Source: Natronosporangium hydrolyticum
GTDB lineage: Bacteria; Actinomycetota; Actinomycetes; Mycobacteriales; Micromonosporaceae
NCBI RefSeq assembly: GCF_016925615.1
Contig: NZ_CP070499.1
Coordinates: 310,001-374,000 of the forward strand
Reading direction: 5' to 3'
DNA: 64,000 nucleotides
A program made the position numbers and the translations under genes. The notes beneath the pieces are model-generated. The model was not told the DNA's origin and made no database searches. It saw only the letters and a program-made list of their open reading frames with translations. The first letter of the stretch is position 1. Each line of letters begins with the position of its first letter. Positions 51,685 through 59,641 of the stretch are shown here, in pieces.

Positions 51685-52740
51685 GTGAGTGAGTCTCACC
51701 AGGCCCGCGTGGTCAAGTACGGCGATGTGTCGACCGCGTTGGCGCTGCTCGACGATCGCCAGCTTGGTCGGCTCGTGGCCGCGGCCCCAGCGACCGGGTC
51801 CGGTGTCGGCGGCACCTCGGCGTTGCTGGAGATCGCCGGCGCCCCGGTCTTCGTGAAGCGGATCCCGTTGACCGACCTGGAGCGCGACCCGGACCACATT
51901 ATGTCCACTGCGAACCTGTTCGGCCTGCCCAACTGCTGCCACTACGGGGTTGTGGCCCACGCCAGCGGTGGCTTCGGCGCCTGGCGGGAGGTCGCGGCGA
52001 GCGCCATGACCACAAACTGGGTGCTCGCCAAGCGATCCGAGGCTTTCCCCCTGCTCTACCACTGGCGGGTGCTGCCGGGGGCGGCGCCGCTCTCCGAGGA
52101 GCTCGCCGACATCGACCGGGTCGTCGCGTACTGGCACGGCTCGGCGGCGGTGCGGCGGCGGCTGGAGGCCCTCGGCCAGGCGTCGGCGAGCGTGGTGCTG
52201 TTTCTGGAGCACGTCCCGCACCGTCTGGACAGCTGGCTGGCCGACCGACTCGCTGGCGGCCCCGACGCCGTTGCGGCCGCCTGTGCCATGGTGGCGCGAT
52301 CTCTGCGCGCCGACGTCGGCTTCATGAACGCCAACGGCCTGCTGCACTTCGACGCCCACTTCCGCAACGTCCTGACCGACGGAGACCGGCTCTACCTCGC
52401 CGATTTCGGCCTGGCGAACTCGCCCCACTTCGATCTGTCCGATGCCGAGCGTGACTTCCTCGCCCGGAACACCGACCACGATTCGTGTTACGCGGTGAGA
52501 GAGCTGCTCAACTGGATGGTCGCCAACATAGTCGGGATCCCCGAGCCCGCCGAACGCTACGACTACCTCCGCCGGTGTGCCAAGGGAGCCAGCCCCACCG
52601 GTGTCCCCGAACCGGTCGCCGAGCTGATCAGCCGGCATGCGCCGGCCGTGGCCATCTTGAACGACTTCTACTGGAACCTGTTCGGGGAGAGCCGGGAAAC
52701 CCCGTACCCAGCTCAGGAGATCGCGCAGGCGATGGCGTAA
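51685..52740 (+). CDS. protein-kinase-like phosphotransferase
   Basis: 351 residues from a GTG. SALLEIAGAPVFVKRIPLTD gives the ATP-binding lysine, GLLHFDAHFRNVLTDGDRLY the catalytic loop (HxDxHxxN), and LYLADFGLANSPHFD the metal-binding DFG. An unusual insertion lies between lobes (EALGQASASVVLFLEHVPHR). The fold resembles aminoglycoside phosphotransferases and protein kinases; the substrate is unknown. Its TAA overlaps the ATG of a nucleotidyltransferase gene (TAATG), so both are translated together. The start avoids overlap with the PPOX gene. Confidence 0.85.
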   Translation: MSESHQARVVKYGDVSTALALLDDRQLGRLVAAAPATGSGVGGTSALLEIAGAPVFVKRIPLTDLERDPDHIMSTANLFGLPNCCHYGVVAHASGGFGAWREVAASAMTTNWVLAKRSEAFPLLYHWRVLPGAAPLSEELADIDRVVAYWHGSAAVRRRLEALGQASASVVLFLEHVPHRLDSWLADRLAGGPDAVAAACAMVARSLRADVGFMNANGLLHFDAHFRNVLTDGDRLYLADFGLANSPHFDLSDAERDFLARNTDHDSCYAVRELLNWMVANIVGIPEPAERYDYLRRCAKGASPTGVPEPVAELISRHAPAVAILNDFYWNLFGESRETPYPAQEIAQAMA

Positions 52741-53342
52741 TGGCGCCGGCGGCCTACGGTCCCTGGCAGCCGCTCGACCTGCCGTCTGCCGTCCACTGTT
52801 TCGCCGCGGCCCGGTTTCGTTGGTGGATCAGCGGCGGTCACGCGCTCGATCTGCACCTTGGGCGGAGTTGGCGACAGCACGAAGACACCGATGTCGGAGT
52901 GGTGCGCACCGACCTTCCCCAGCTTTACGACTTCTTGACCGGCTGGGACGTCCATATTGCAGCCGCTGGGGTGCTTACCCCGTGGCGGGGTGAGCCACTG
53001 CAGCTCGACCAGCACCAGAACAACCTGTGGTGTCGCCGCGCACCGGACGGGCCGTGGATTCTCGACATCACCATCGGCGAAGGCTCGGACCAGCACTGGA
53101 TCTATCGCAGGGACCAGTCGGTCCAGGTGCCCTGGGAAACGGCCGTGTTGACGACCACCGACGGCGTCCCGTACCTGGCTCCGGAGTTGCAGCTGCTCTA
53201 CAAGAGCAAGGGCCTGCGGGCGAAGGACGAGGCGGACGCAGCCGAGGTCATTCCCTACCTTGACGGTCGGCAGCGCGATCTCCTCGAGGGAGAGCTGGCC
53301 GCCGACCATCCGTGGCAGCGCCGACTTAGCCGACTTAGCTGA
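52740..53342 (+). CDS. aminoglycoside-nucleotidyltransferase-like protein (ANT(2'')/AadB type)
   Basis: 200 residues. RFRWWISGGHALDLHLGRSW followed by RQHEDTDVGVVR is the nucleotidyltransferase core: Gly-Gly and HEDTDV with the metal-binding Asp pair, laid out as in ANT(2'')-type adenylyltransferases. LYKSKGLRAKDEADAAEVI near the C-terminus matches the conserved Lys/Asp helix. It may adenylylate an aminoglycoside or another small molecule or protein. The gene is coupled to the kinase-like gene by a TAATG overlap; a two-enzyme modification cassette is inferred. Confidence 0.82.
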   Translation: MAPAAYGPWQPLDLPSAVHCFAAARFRWWISGGHALDLHLGRSWRQHEDTDVGVVRTDLPQLYDFLTGWDVHIAAAGVLTPWRGEPLQLDQHQNNLWCRRAPDGPWILDITIGEGSDQHWIYRRDQSVQVPWETAVLTTTDGVPYLAPELQLLYKSKGLRAKDEADAAEVIPYLDGRQRDLLEGELAADHPWQRRLSRLS

Positions 53343-53366
53343 GGGACACGGGTGTGCGGCGCTGGT

Positions 53367-54077
53367 TCAGTGGCGCCGGGTGGCGCGTACGACGACGTCG
53401 TTGAGGGGGACCTCGGCGCCGCCGGGGCCGACAAGCGTCCGGTGAAGCTCCTCGGCGGTGACGACCTGCCAGGCTGCCGCGTCCAGCCGCCTGGTGATGG
53501 CCGCGGCGGTAGCCGACGCCGCTGCGGGCGGATGATGCCCGGCCCCCTGGCCGTGCCCGTGGCCCTGACCGTGGCCCTGACCGTGCCCGTGGCCGCGGCC
53601 GTGGCCGCGGCCGTGGCCGTCATCGGTGGCCGCGGTGTGCAGGTGACCGACGATCAGCAGGGTCCCGCCGGGCGCCACCCATCCGGCGATCCGGTCGTAG
53701 AACTCCAGCTGCGGCATCGCCGGGTGGGCGTAGAAGGTGGTGACCAGGTCGAACCGCGTGCCCGGATCCCAGACGCTCAGATCCGCCTCGACCCACTGGA
53801 TACGCTCGGACGCGCCGCTGGCCGCCGCGCGTTCGGCGGCGCGGGCGAGCGCCTGCGCCGAGATGTCGGCCGCGGTCACCTGCCAACCGCGCAGGGCCAG
53901 CCAGCTCGCCTCGGCGGCGGTGCCGCAGCCGGCGTCCAGGGCTGTGCCCGGCACCAGGTGGCTGAGCTCACGGTCGAGGTACGGGTTCGGTGGGTTCCCG
54001 CCCATGGACCCTGAGCGGTCGGCGTTCGCCTGTTGCCAGTGCTGCTCCCAGTACTCCTTGCCGAACTCGGATGCCAT
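53367..54077 (-). CDS. class I SAM methyltransferase with a His/Gly-rich insert
   Basis: 236 residues from the ATG at 54077 behind GGAAGGGG. The SAM motif is TALDAGCGTAAEASWLALRG, with VEADLSVWDPGTRFDLVTTF and WVAPGGTLLIVGHLH. It resembles TehB/UbiE-type methyltransferases. Between the last core strands is an insert of about 28 residues of alternating His, Gly, Gln and Arg (HGRGHGRGHGHGQGHGQG and on), a likely metal-binding stretch encoded by a GGCCACGGxCA-type repeat near 53545-53625. Convergent with the nucleotidyltransferase gene, 24 bases away. Confidence 0.85.
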   Translation of the reverse strand: MASEFGKEYWEQHWQQANADRSGSMGGNPPNPYLDRELSHLVPGTALDAGCGTAAEASWLALRGWQVTAADISAQALARAAERAAASGASERIQWVEADLSVWDPGTRFDLVTTFYAHPAMPQLEFYDRIAGWVAPGGTLLIVGHLHTAATDDGHGRGHGRGHGHGQGHGQGHGHGQGAGHHPPAAASATAAAITRRLDAAAWQVVTAEELHRTLVGPGGAEVPLNDVVVRATRRH

Positions 54078-54189
54078 CCGTTGCCCCTTCCGATTCGTCT
54101 GGTCAGCTGCAGCGATGGTGACGAGGGCGGACCCAAACTGGCAAATCCTGTTGCCGAATAGCAACTGCGGGCCCGGGAGGGCTGTCGGC

Positions 54190-54409
54190 TACCGCCGCTG
54201 CCACGGTCGATCAGAATGCTGGCCAGCAACTCGTCGGGCAGTGGCGCCCGCAGTGCCTGGTGAAGCTGCGATCGGCTCACCACGTGCGCCGTCCCGACCG
54301 TCTGCGCTGCCTGAGCTGCGTCGGCGACCAGCAGCGGCCGTCCCCGCCAGTCCCGTAACCCGCCGCTGACCGCGAACCATGACCGCCCCGCCGGAGAGCG
54401 CGAAGCCAC
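54190..54409 (-). pseudogene. possible gene remnant, unidentified
   Basis: Minus-strand frame with protein-like composition: FAVSGGLRDWRGRPLLVADA, AQAAQTVGTAHVVSRSQLHQ and LPDELLASILIDR, with high GC3. It then runs into antisense of the methyltransferase and loses character. It has no start-site context or recognised family. It is in the 400-base gap between the methyltransferase and the toxin-antitoxin operator, which otherwise shows only a small GTTGC/GCAAC hairpin at 54150-54165. It may be the decayed end of a lost gene. Confidence 0.3.
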
Positions 54410-54448
54410 GAGACGACGTGAGCGCCGATCGCAGGAGGGCCCGGCCGC

Positions 54449-54470
54449 ACGGTAGCACTTGTGCTACCGT
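54449..54470. promoter_or_regulatory. 22-bp perfect palindromic operator of the toxin-antitoxin pair
   Basis: ACGGTAGCAC (54449-54458) and GTGCTACCGT (54461-54470) are exact inverted copies around TT. It ends six bases before the antitoxin ATG, so the antitoxin or TA complex most likely binds here to autoregulate. Confidence 0.85.
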
Positions 54471-54476
54471 GGCGGG

Positions 54477-54725
54477 ATGGGCGAAGTGGGGCTCCGGGAG
54501 ATGCGGCAAAACGCGAGCGAGCTGGTACGCCGCGCCCAGGCTGGTGAGCAGGTCACCATTACCGTGGCAGGCCGCCCCGCGGCGACGCTCGGCCCGGTCG
54601 GCACCCGGGCATGGCGACGTTGGGACGACATCGCCGACATCTACGCGCAGCCGGTTGACGAGCAGTGGGCGCACGATCGCGACCTGGTCGACCACACCGT
54701 CGATGATCCGTGGCGGGGACGGTGA
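54477..54725 (+). CDS. type II antitoxin, Phd/YefM family
   Basis: 82 residues. MGEVGLREMRQNASELVRRA, GEQVTITVAGRPAATLGP is the Phd/YefM DNA-binding domain; the C-terminal end (WAHDRDLVDHTVDDPWRGR) is the acidic/Trp-containing toxin-neutralising tail. The ATG at 54477 follows the 22-bp operator; a TTG start within the operator is rejected. Its stop overlaps the GTG of the toxin gene. Confidence 0.88.
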   Translation: MGEVGLREMRQNASELVRRAQAGEQVTITVAGRPAATLGPVGTRAWRRWDDIADIYAQPVDEQWAHDRDLVDHTVDDPWRGR

Positions 54726-55105
54726 GCCGTGGCGTCCTCGACACTAGTGTCCTGATCGCCAATGATGTCACCCCGATCCCGGGGGAGCTGGCAATCAGTA
54801 TCGCCAGCATCGCCGAGCTGAAGTTCGGGGTCCTCGTCGCCAAGGACGACCAGACCCGTGCGGCGAGGTTGTCCCGGCTGAGCGCCATCGAGCGGCGCTT
54901 CGACCCGTTGCCCGTCGATGACGCGGTGGCTGACAGCTATGCGCGCCTAGCCTCGCTGGTGGTGGCGGCCGGACGGCAGCCACGTGCCCGGGTCATGGAT
55001 CTGCTGATCGCCGCGACCGCCCACGCCCACGGCGCCACGATCTATACCCGAAACGGCGCTGACCTCGCCGGACTCGAAGATTTCGTAACGATCGCATCGA
55101 TATAG
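54722..55105 (+). CDS. PIN-domain toxin, VapC type
   Basis: 127 residues from the GTG at 54722 that overlaps the antitoxin TGA. VLDTSVLIAND gives the first metal-binding Asp, SIASIAELKFGVLVAK the conserved Glu, and DLLIAATAHAHGATIYTRNG, ADLAGL the later Asp residues of the PIN active site. VapC toxins cut tRNA or rRNA. It is paired with a Phd-type rather than VapB antitoxin, a common mixture. Confidence 0.92.
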   Translation: MSRGVLDTSVLIANDVTPIPGELAISIASIAELKFGVLVAKDDQTRAARLSRLSAIERRFDPLPVDDAVADSYARLASLVVAAGRQPRARVMDLLIAATAHAHGATIYTRNGADLAGLEDFVTIASI

Positions 55106-55331
55106 GCGACGGTTCCTGGCGTTTCGGGTCGTAGCGAGGCCGAGCCTGGATCGGCGTACCCGCAGGTAGGTGGGGTGGCGCCGCACGAGCTCGTTCCCTG
55201 ACGATTCGTACCGTACCGGTGGTTCTCGACCCCGGAGGGCCCGTTAGCGTGGATGGTCCCGTTGCCCGCCGGATGCCCTCTGGCAGGATGGCGTTCACGC
55301 TTTCGTCACGTGATATTGGGGTGGCCCGTCC

Positions 55332-56333
55332 GTGGGATTCGATCTTGTCAACGGTCTCGCCGGGCGCAGCATGGTGCTGGACGGGGTGATGCTCTTCGCC
55401 GCCGGCCCGTTGATCTACATGCTCTTCGCCGCCTGCGGGCTGCTGGTCCTGCTCGCAATGCGCGACCGCGACCGGATCGGCAACCTGTGGCTGCTGGGTC
55501 AGGTCGGCGGGTCGCTGATGGTGGCCTTTGTGATCGGCCGGGTGATCCGGATGATCGGGGTCCACGAACGACCCTTCCAGAGTCGGGAGGTCACCCAGCT
55601 GGTCGATCACGATCCAGGGGTGTCGTTCCCCAGTAACCACGCCACGGCGGCGCTCGCGGTGGCCCTGGTGATCTGGGTCTTCGTCTCGGTCCGCTGGGGC
55701 GTGGTGCTGATGGTGCCGGCGGTCGTGGTGGCGTTCTCGCGGGTCTACGTCGGTGTCCACTGGCCCAGCGACATCATCAGCGCGGCGGTGGTCGTCGGCT
55801 TCTCGGTAGCGGCGGTCTGGTGGGCCGCCCGGCTGCTGCGGCGGCGACTGGAGCCCGAGCCGGACCTCGAAGCCGAGCAGCCGCACTACTGGGTCGACGA
55901 TCGCGCCGCTGCCGACTACGGACCCGCGGAGCGTGGTTGGCCTGGCTACGGCGACCACGAGTATGACCGCCGCGGCTACCGGGAGGAGTACCAGCACCAC
56001 CGGGCATACCAGCACCAGGACTACGCGGACCAGGACTACGCGGACCAGGGTTACGGGAACCGGGGCTATCCGGCCCGCGGCTATCCGGAGCGGGGCTATC
56101 CGGAGCGGGGCTATCCGGATCAGGGCTACGAGCAGGACACGGTGATGCTTCCGGCGGTCAGCGAGGAGACGGCGGTGATCCCCCGGGTACGGCCGGGTGC
56201 CCAGGGAGGCCAGGCGCGGGAAGTCTCCGGTCCGGGCGGCGGCTACAGCCCGGGCGGCTACGGTCCGCAGCGTCGCCCGCCGCGCCCGCCTCGTCGGCGC
56301 CCGGACGAACGACCGCGCCGCGATTCCTGGTGA
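55332..56333 (+). CDS. PAP2 phosphatase (BcrC-like) with a Tyr/Gly-rich tail
   Basis: 333 residues from a GTG. The phosphatase domain (to about 180) has five or six helices and the PAP2 motifs: HERPFQSR for motif 1, PSNHATAALAVALV for motif 2, and SRVYVGVHWPSDIISA for motif 3. Such proteins dephosphorylate undecaprenyl pyrophosphate for cell-wall recycling or other lipid pyrophosphates. The tail of about 150 residues has GYPERGYPERGYPDQGY-type repeats, then Pro/Arg-rich sequence. Stands alone. The 226 bases before it contain no gene. Confidence 0.9.
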   Translation: MGFDLVNGLAGRSMVLDGVMLFAAGPLIYMLFAACGLLVLLAMRDRDRIGNLWLLGQVGGSLMVAFVIGRVIRMIGVHERPFQSREVTQLVDHDPGVSFPSNHATAALAVALVIWVFVSVRWGVVLMVPAVVVAFSRVYVGVHWPSDIISAAVVVGFSVAAVWWAARLLRRRLEPEPDLEAEQPHYWVDDRAAADYGPAERGWPGYGDHEYDRRGYREEYQHHRAYQHQDYADQDYADQGYGNRGYPARGYPERGYPERGYPDQGYEQDTVMLPAVSEETAVIPRVRPGAQGGQAREVSGPGGGYSPGGYGPQRRPPRPPRRRPDERPRRDSW

Positions 56334-56371
56334 CCGACCGGGCGCCGCCACGGTGCGGTCTCCGGTGGCGG

Positions 56372-57319
56372 CTACGAACCTCGTGAAACGGGCGAGGAAC
56401 GCGGGTCCTGCTTGGACGGCACGGTGGGGAACCTCACCCCGGTGAGGTCTTCGGAGACGGCCCACAGCCGCTGCTGGATGGCTGCCTCGTACGACTGCGG
56501 GCTGGAGGTGACCAGCCGAGGGTGGCCCATGATCTCGTAGCGTCCGCCGGGACCGTAGTACTGGCCGCCGAGCACGGCGGGGTCGGTGGCGGCGCGGAGC
56601 GTCGGCAGCGCGCCCATCGCCGGCGACTGGGTGATCAGTGGCGTTAGCCAGCCGATCGGAAGCCGGATGGCCGGGGGGAGGTTGCGGAGGAGTTCGGTGC
56701 TGGACACGCCCGGGTGCGCGGCCACCGCGACAGTGGTGCCGAACGTGGCGAGTCGGCGCTGCAGCTCGTAGGTGAACATCAGGTTGGCCAGTTTGGACTG
56801 ACCATAGGCGGCGACCCGGCTGTAAGACCGCTCCCATTGCAGGTCGTCGAAGTGGATCGCGGCCCGGATGCGGTGACCGGTGCTGCTCACCGTCACCACG
56901 CGGGAGCCGGACACCGGCAGCATCAGGTCCAGCAGCAGCCCGGTGAGCGCGAAGTGGCCGAGATGGTTGGTGCCGAACTGCGCCTCGAAGCCGTCCCGGG
57001 TGGTCTGCCTCGGTGTGTACATCACGCCGGCGTTGTTGATCAGCAGGTCGATCCGGTCGAGCCGGGACCGCAGCGCTGCGGCCGCGGCCCGGACGGAGTC
57101 GAGCGAGGCCAGGTCCAGCGCCTGCACGGTCACGTCGCCGGTCATGCGGGCCGCGGCCTGCTCGCCCTTCTCGACGTTGCGTACGGCGAGCACCACGGAC
57201 GCCCCGCGCTCGGCGAGCGCCTTGGCGGTCTCGTACCCCAGTCCGGTGTTGGCCCCGGTGACCACGGCCACCCGCCCGCGCTGGTCCGGAATCTTCGCCG
57301 TCGTCCACTTCTCGGCCAT
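56372..57319 (-). CDS. short-chain dehydrogenase/reductase (retinol-dehydrogenase-like)
   Basis: 315 residues. VAVVTGANTGLGYETAKALA is the TGxxxGxG cofactor site, LLINNAGVMYTPRQTT the NNAG motif, VVTVSSTGHR the catalytic serine and VAAYGQSKLANLMFTYELQR the YxxxK pair. It fits the WWOX/retinol-dehydrogenase-type classical SDRs. It is divergent from a TetR gene, with palindromic operators between, so induction by a substrate is likely. A C-terminal extension (GVRFPTVPSKQDPRSSPVS) is unremarkable. Confidence 0.93.
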   Translation of the reverse strand: MAEKWTTAKIPDQRGRVAVVTGANTGLGYETAKALAERGASVVLAVRNVEKGEQAAARMTGDVTVQALDLASLDSVRAAAAALRSRLDRIDLLINNAGVMYTPRQTTRDGFEAQFGTNHLGHFALTGLLLDLMLPVSGSRVVTVSSTGHRIRAAIHFDDLQWERSYSRVAAYGQSKLANLMFTYELQRRLATFGTTVAVAAHPGVSSTELLRNLPPAIRLPIGWLTPLITQSPAMGALPTLRAATDPAVLGGQYYGPGGRYEIMGHPRLVTSSPQSYEAAIQQRLWAVSEDLTGVRFPTVPSKQDPRSSPVSRGS

Positions 57320-57341
57320 GTCAGGCTCCCCACTAGCTAGC

Positions 57342-57410
57342 GTACCGAAGGTATCTTGTGCCTACCACGCTAAGGTACTCGCGGTACGTTGTCAACGTAC
57401 CGCAGGTATC
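57342..57410. promoter_or_regulatory. TetR operators between SDR and TetR genes
   Basis: A large dyad occupies 57374-57410: GCGGTACGTTG and CAACGTACCGC are exact inverses about a single T, extended by GGTACTC and AGGTATC. A third half-site, GTACCGAAGGTATC at 57342-57355, repeats the right end GTACCGCAGGTATC. Placed between divergent starts at 57319 and 57429, so binding can control both. Confidence 0.82.
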
Positions 57411-57428
57411 TAAGTTAAGCTGGCGATC

Positions 57429-58094
57429 GTGACTTTCCAGCGGGCACGGACCGAAGAGCAGCGGGAGATCCGCCGACGGGCGATCCTCGACGCGGCGTCG
57501 GCGATGCTCGACGAGATGCCCGTGGCCGCAGTCACCCTGAACGAGCTCAGCCGCCGGGTAGGCCTGGCGAAGCCGAACGTGCTGCGCTACTTCGAGTCTC
57601 GCGAGGCGGTGCTGCTGGAACTGCTGGACCGTTTCCTGCAGGAGTGGCTGGCGGAACTGGCAGGCGAGTTGGCGGCCGGCATCGATGAGAACCTACCCAT
57701 GGCCGAGCGGGCGGCAACGCTGGCCGAGATCCTCAGCCGCTCACTCTCCGGCCGGGCAGTGCTGTGCGACCTGTTCGGTGCGCAGGGCAGCGTCCTGGAA
57801 CACAACGTCTCCGTCGAGGTCGTGACGCGCTACAAGCGCGCCTCCCTGGAACGACTGGCAACCATGACCGCCCTGATCCAGAAGTACCTGCCGGAGCTGG
57901 GGGAGGAGGCGACACTGTTCAGCCTGCAGACCATGGTCATGGCCGGCGCGCTGTCGGCATACAGCACACCCCCACCCAGCCTCCAGGCGGCCTACGAGGC
58001 CGACCCCGGCCTGGCCCGCTTCCACTTCGAGCTGAAAGACTCCTTGCGGATGGCTCTGAGCGCAGCCCTCTTGGGCGTGCTGCCCCGCCGATGA
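57429..58094 (+). CDS. TetR-family transcriptional regulator
   Basis: 221 residues from a GTG. RRRAILDAASAMLDEMPVAA, VTLNELSRRVGLAKPNVLRYFES is the TetR helix-turn-helix with RYF variant of YYF. The rest is a helical ligand domain of the TetR_C type (LCDLFGAQGSVLEHNVSVEV). Operators upstream are shared with the divergent SDR gene, making this a simple inducible oxidoreductase module. The gene is followed by an 790-base degenerate region. Confidence 0.92.
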   Translation: MTFQRARTEEQREIRRRAILDAASAMLDEMPVAAVTLNELSRRVGLAKPNVLRYFESREAVLLELLDRFLQEWLAELAGELAAGIDENLPMAERAATLAEILSRSLSGRAVLCDLFGAQGSVLEHNVSVEVVTRYKRASLERLATMTALIQKYLPELGEEATLFSLQTMVMAGALSAYSTPPPSLQAAYEADPGLARFHFELKDSLRMALSAALLGVLPRR

Positions 58095-58186
58095 CTGTGC
58101 TGTACCGGGCGGGTGGTCCAGGCGTCGGCGATCATGTTCGACTCGTGCGGTTGGATGTGGCCACAAGGCGGGGCGCGGTCGGCCAT

Positions 58187-58265
58187 CTTGGTGGGTTGAG
58201 TGGTGATCAACCAGGGCGACAAAATGAATCAGTCGGGCAAATCGGGCACCATTCACCCCACCAAG
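58187..58265 (+). repeat. 80-bp CTTGGTGGG-ended dispersed element, copy B
   Basis: 79 bases from CTTGGTGGGTTGAGTGG to CCATTCACCCCACCAAG. It aligns over its full length with the minus strand of 9978-10057 (about 65 of 80 positions). It lies just upstream of decayed gene fragments and lacks the outer 30-bp inverted repeats that surround copy A. Confidence 0.75.
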
Positions 58266-58358
58266 TTGAGCGAGGCGACCTGCTGGACGAGTTGAGCGGC
58301 GCCCAACCTCGCCCCAACCCCGACCTAGTTGGGCAGCGGGGGATCTTGCGCCCCGACA

Positions 58359-58508
58359 AGTCGGGCGTACACCGACCTCGTGCACCTGCCAGACCTGCCG
58401 GAACTCCTCGCTCTGGGCGAGTAGGAGCTCCGCGAGCCGCGCGGCCCGGGAGTCGGGACCCCGGAGGGCGGCGACCTCCCGAAGGCCGGAGGCGAACAGC
58501 CGGCTCAC
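58359..58508 (-). pseudogene. fragment of a MmyB/XRE-type regulator
   Basis: Minus-strand frame reads FASGLREVAALRGPDSRAAR, LAELLLAQSEEFRQVWQVHE, VGVRPT. In actinobacterial XRE regulators the MmyB ligand-binding domain has this pattern (VAxLR, then LxxLSxEFRxLWxxHxV). No helix-turn-helix precedes it and the frame degrades on both sides, so only a piece of about 50 codons remains. Confidence 0.5.
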
Positions 58509-58633
58509 GCTCCACGGACCCTCCGGTCCGGGTAACCTCGGCGGCCCACCGGTCGCTCACCAGCTCTTCCCGCCGCTGCGCAGCGTCGAGGACGCGACGC
58601 GCGTCTGGCAGCTGTCCGAACTCCCCAGAATCC

Positions 58634-58744
58634 GACGCGGTGGTCATCGCCACCGTCCAGGTGGTCGACGCGGGCACCGTCCTGACCGGTGACAAGCAGT
58701 GGCAGAAGGTCGATTCGCGGGTGAGGCTCATTGCCGCGCGGTAA
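58634..58744 (+). pseudogene. fragment of a PIN-domain toxin
   Basis: Plus-strand frame reads DAVVIATVQVVDAGTVLTGD, then KQWQKVDSRVRLI, ending in a stop at 58744. This is the C-terminal third of a PIN domain (DAxxIAT and the xTGDxxW block). Upstream the frame gives no PIN sequence, so the gene is truncated or frameshifted. Confidence 0.5.
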
Positions 58745-58885
58745 GAGCGCAGCAACATGAGCGCAGCAACATGGGGGACAAGTAGACCGGCGGATACCGA
58801 CCACGGGACCGGCGGCCCGGCAGTGTCGGATCCGGAGCGAGGCGTTCGTAGAACAGGTGAGAGGCCACCGGGACAAGGAGGAGAC

Positions 58886-59245
58886 ATGTCCGAGTACTTG
58901 ATCTATTTCAACCAGCAGTGGGTGGGCGACCACACCGAGGAGTGGTTCCGCGGGCGTGGGCCGCTCGTCATGGCGGTCGTGGACGAGATGAAGGCTGCCG
59001 GCGTGTATGTGTTCGCGGGAGGGCTGGAGGAGGAAGACGGCCCGGTCTACAGCGCCGACCCGACCAGTGGCTCGGTGATGATCACCGACGGGCCATACGT
59101 CGAGACCAAGGAGTTCCTGGGCGGGTTCGCCGTGGTGGACGTGGCCGACGACGAGGCCGCCAAGATGTGGGCCGGCAAGATCGCGGAAGCCTGCGGCTGG
59201 CCCCATGAGGTTCGACGATTCAAGCCGCAACCCAGAACGCAGTGA
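58886..59245 (+). CDS. YCII-related (DGPF) domain protein
   Basis: 119 residues with the ribosome site AAGGAGGAG. MSEYLIYFNQQWVGDHTEEW, VYVFAGGLEEEDGPVYSADP, VMITDGPYVETKEFLGGFAV and FAVVDVADDEAAKMWAGKIA define the YCII/DGPF fold (DGPYVETKE motif). Relatives often sit with ECF sigma factors (ECF42-type); none is adjacent here. Function unknown; a small ligand-binding or dehydrochlorinase-like role is suspected in the family. Confidence 0.88.
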   Translation: MSEYLIYFNQQWVGDHTEEWFRGRGPLVMAVVDEMKAAGVYVFAGGLEEEDGPVYSADPTSGSVMITDGPYVETKEFLGGFAVVDVADDEAAKMWAGKIAEACGWPHEVRRFKPQPRTQ

Positions 59246-59330
59246 TCAGGTCGGGCGGCCGAGGCAACGACAGGCCGATGCCCTCGACCGCTGAGTGGAC
59301 GCCCAGTCGCCGGCACCCGGCGGATTGCGC

Positions 59331-59621
59331 CTAACCCGGGTCGCGCCCAGCGCCTTGCAGGCGGTGGACTGTGGCAGCCAGCCGGCTGAGCACCTCCGTT
59401 TCGGTTGCTCCGGTGGCCGCGGCGAGCTCGATGGCCAGTAGCCGGGAGACCGTAGCGAGCCCGACGATCACCTCGGATGGGTCCGGTTCATCGTGCAACG
59501 CCTGCTGGAGCGCTGTGTCGGATTCGCGATCCTCGGCCGCCCAGGTGGTAACCACGCGTAGGCCGGACCGCAGGCAGCGGAACTGTGTCGGGGAGAGCCA
59601 GGAGCCGGCCTCGCTGCTCAT
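59331..59621 (-). CDS. small conserved hypothetical protein
   Basis: 96 residues, helical (LRVVTTWAAEDRESDTALQQ, VGLATVSRLLAIELAAATGA, LSRLAATVHRLQGAGRDP). Unrecognised. It starts 20 bases after the aldolase stop on the same strand, so it may be its co-transcribed partner. Confidence 0.6.
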   Translation of the reverse strand: MSSEAGSWLSPTQFRCLRSGLRVVTTWAAEDRESDTALQQALHDEPDPSEVIVGLATVSRLLAIELAAATGATETEVLSRLAATVHRLQGAGRDPG

Positions 59622-59641
59622 GGTCGTCAGCTCGGTCGAGG

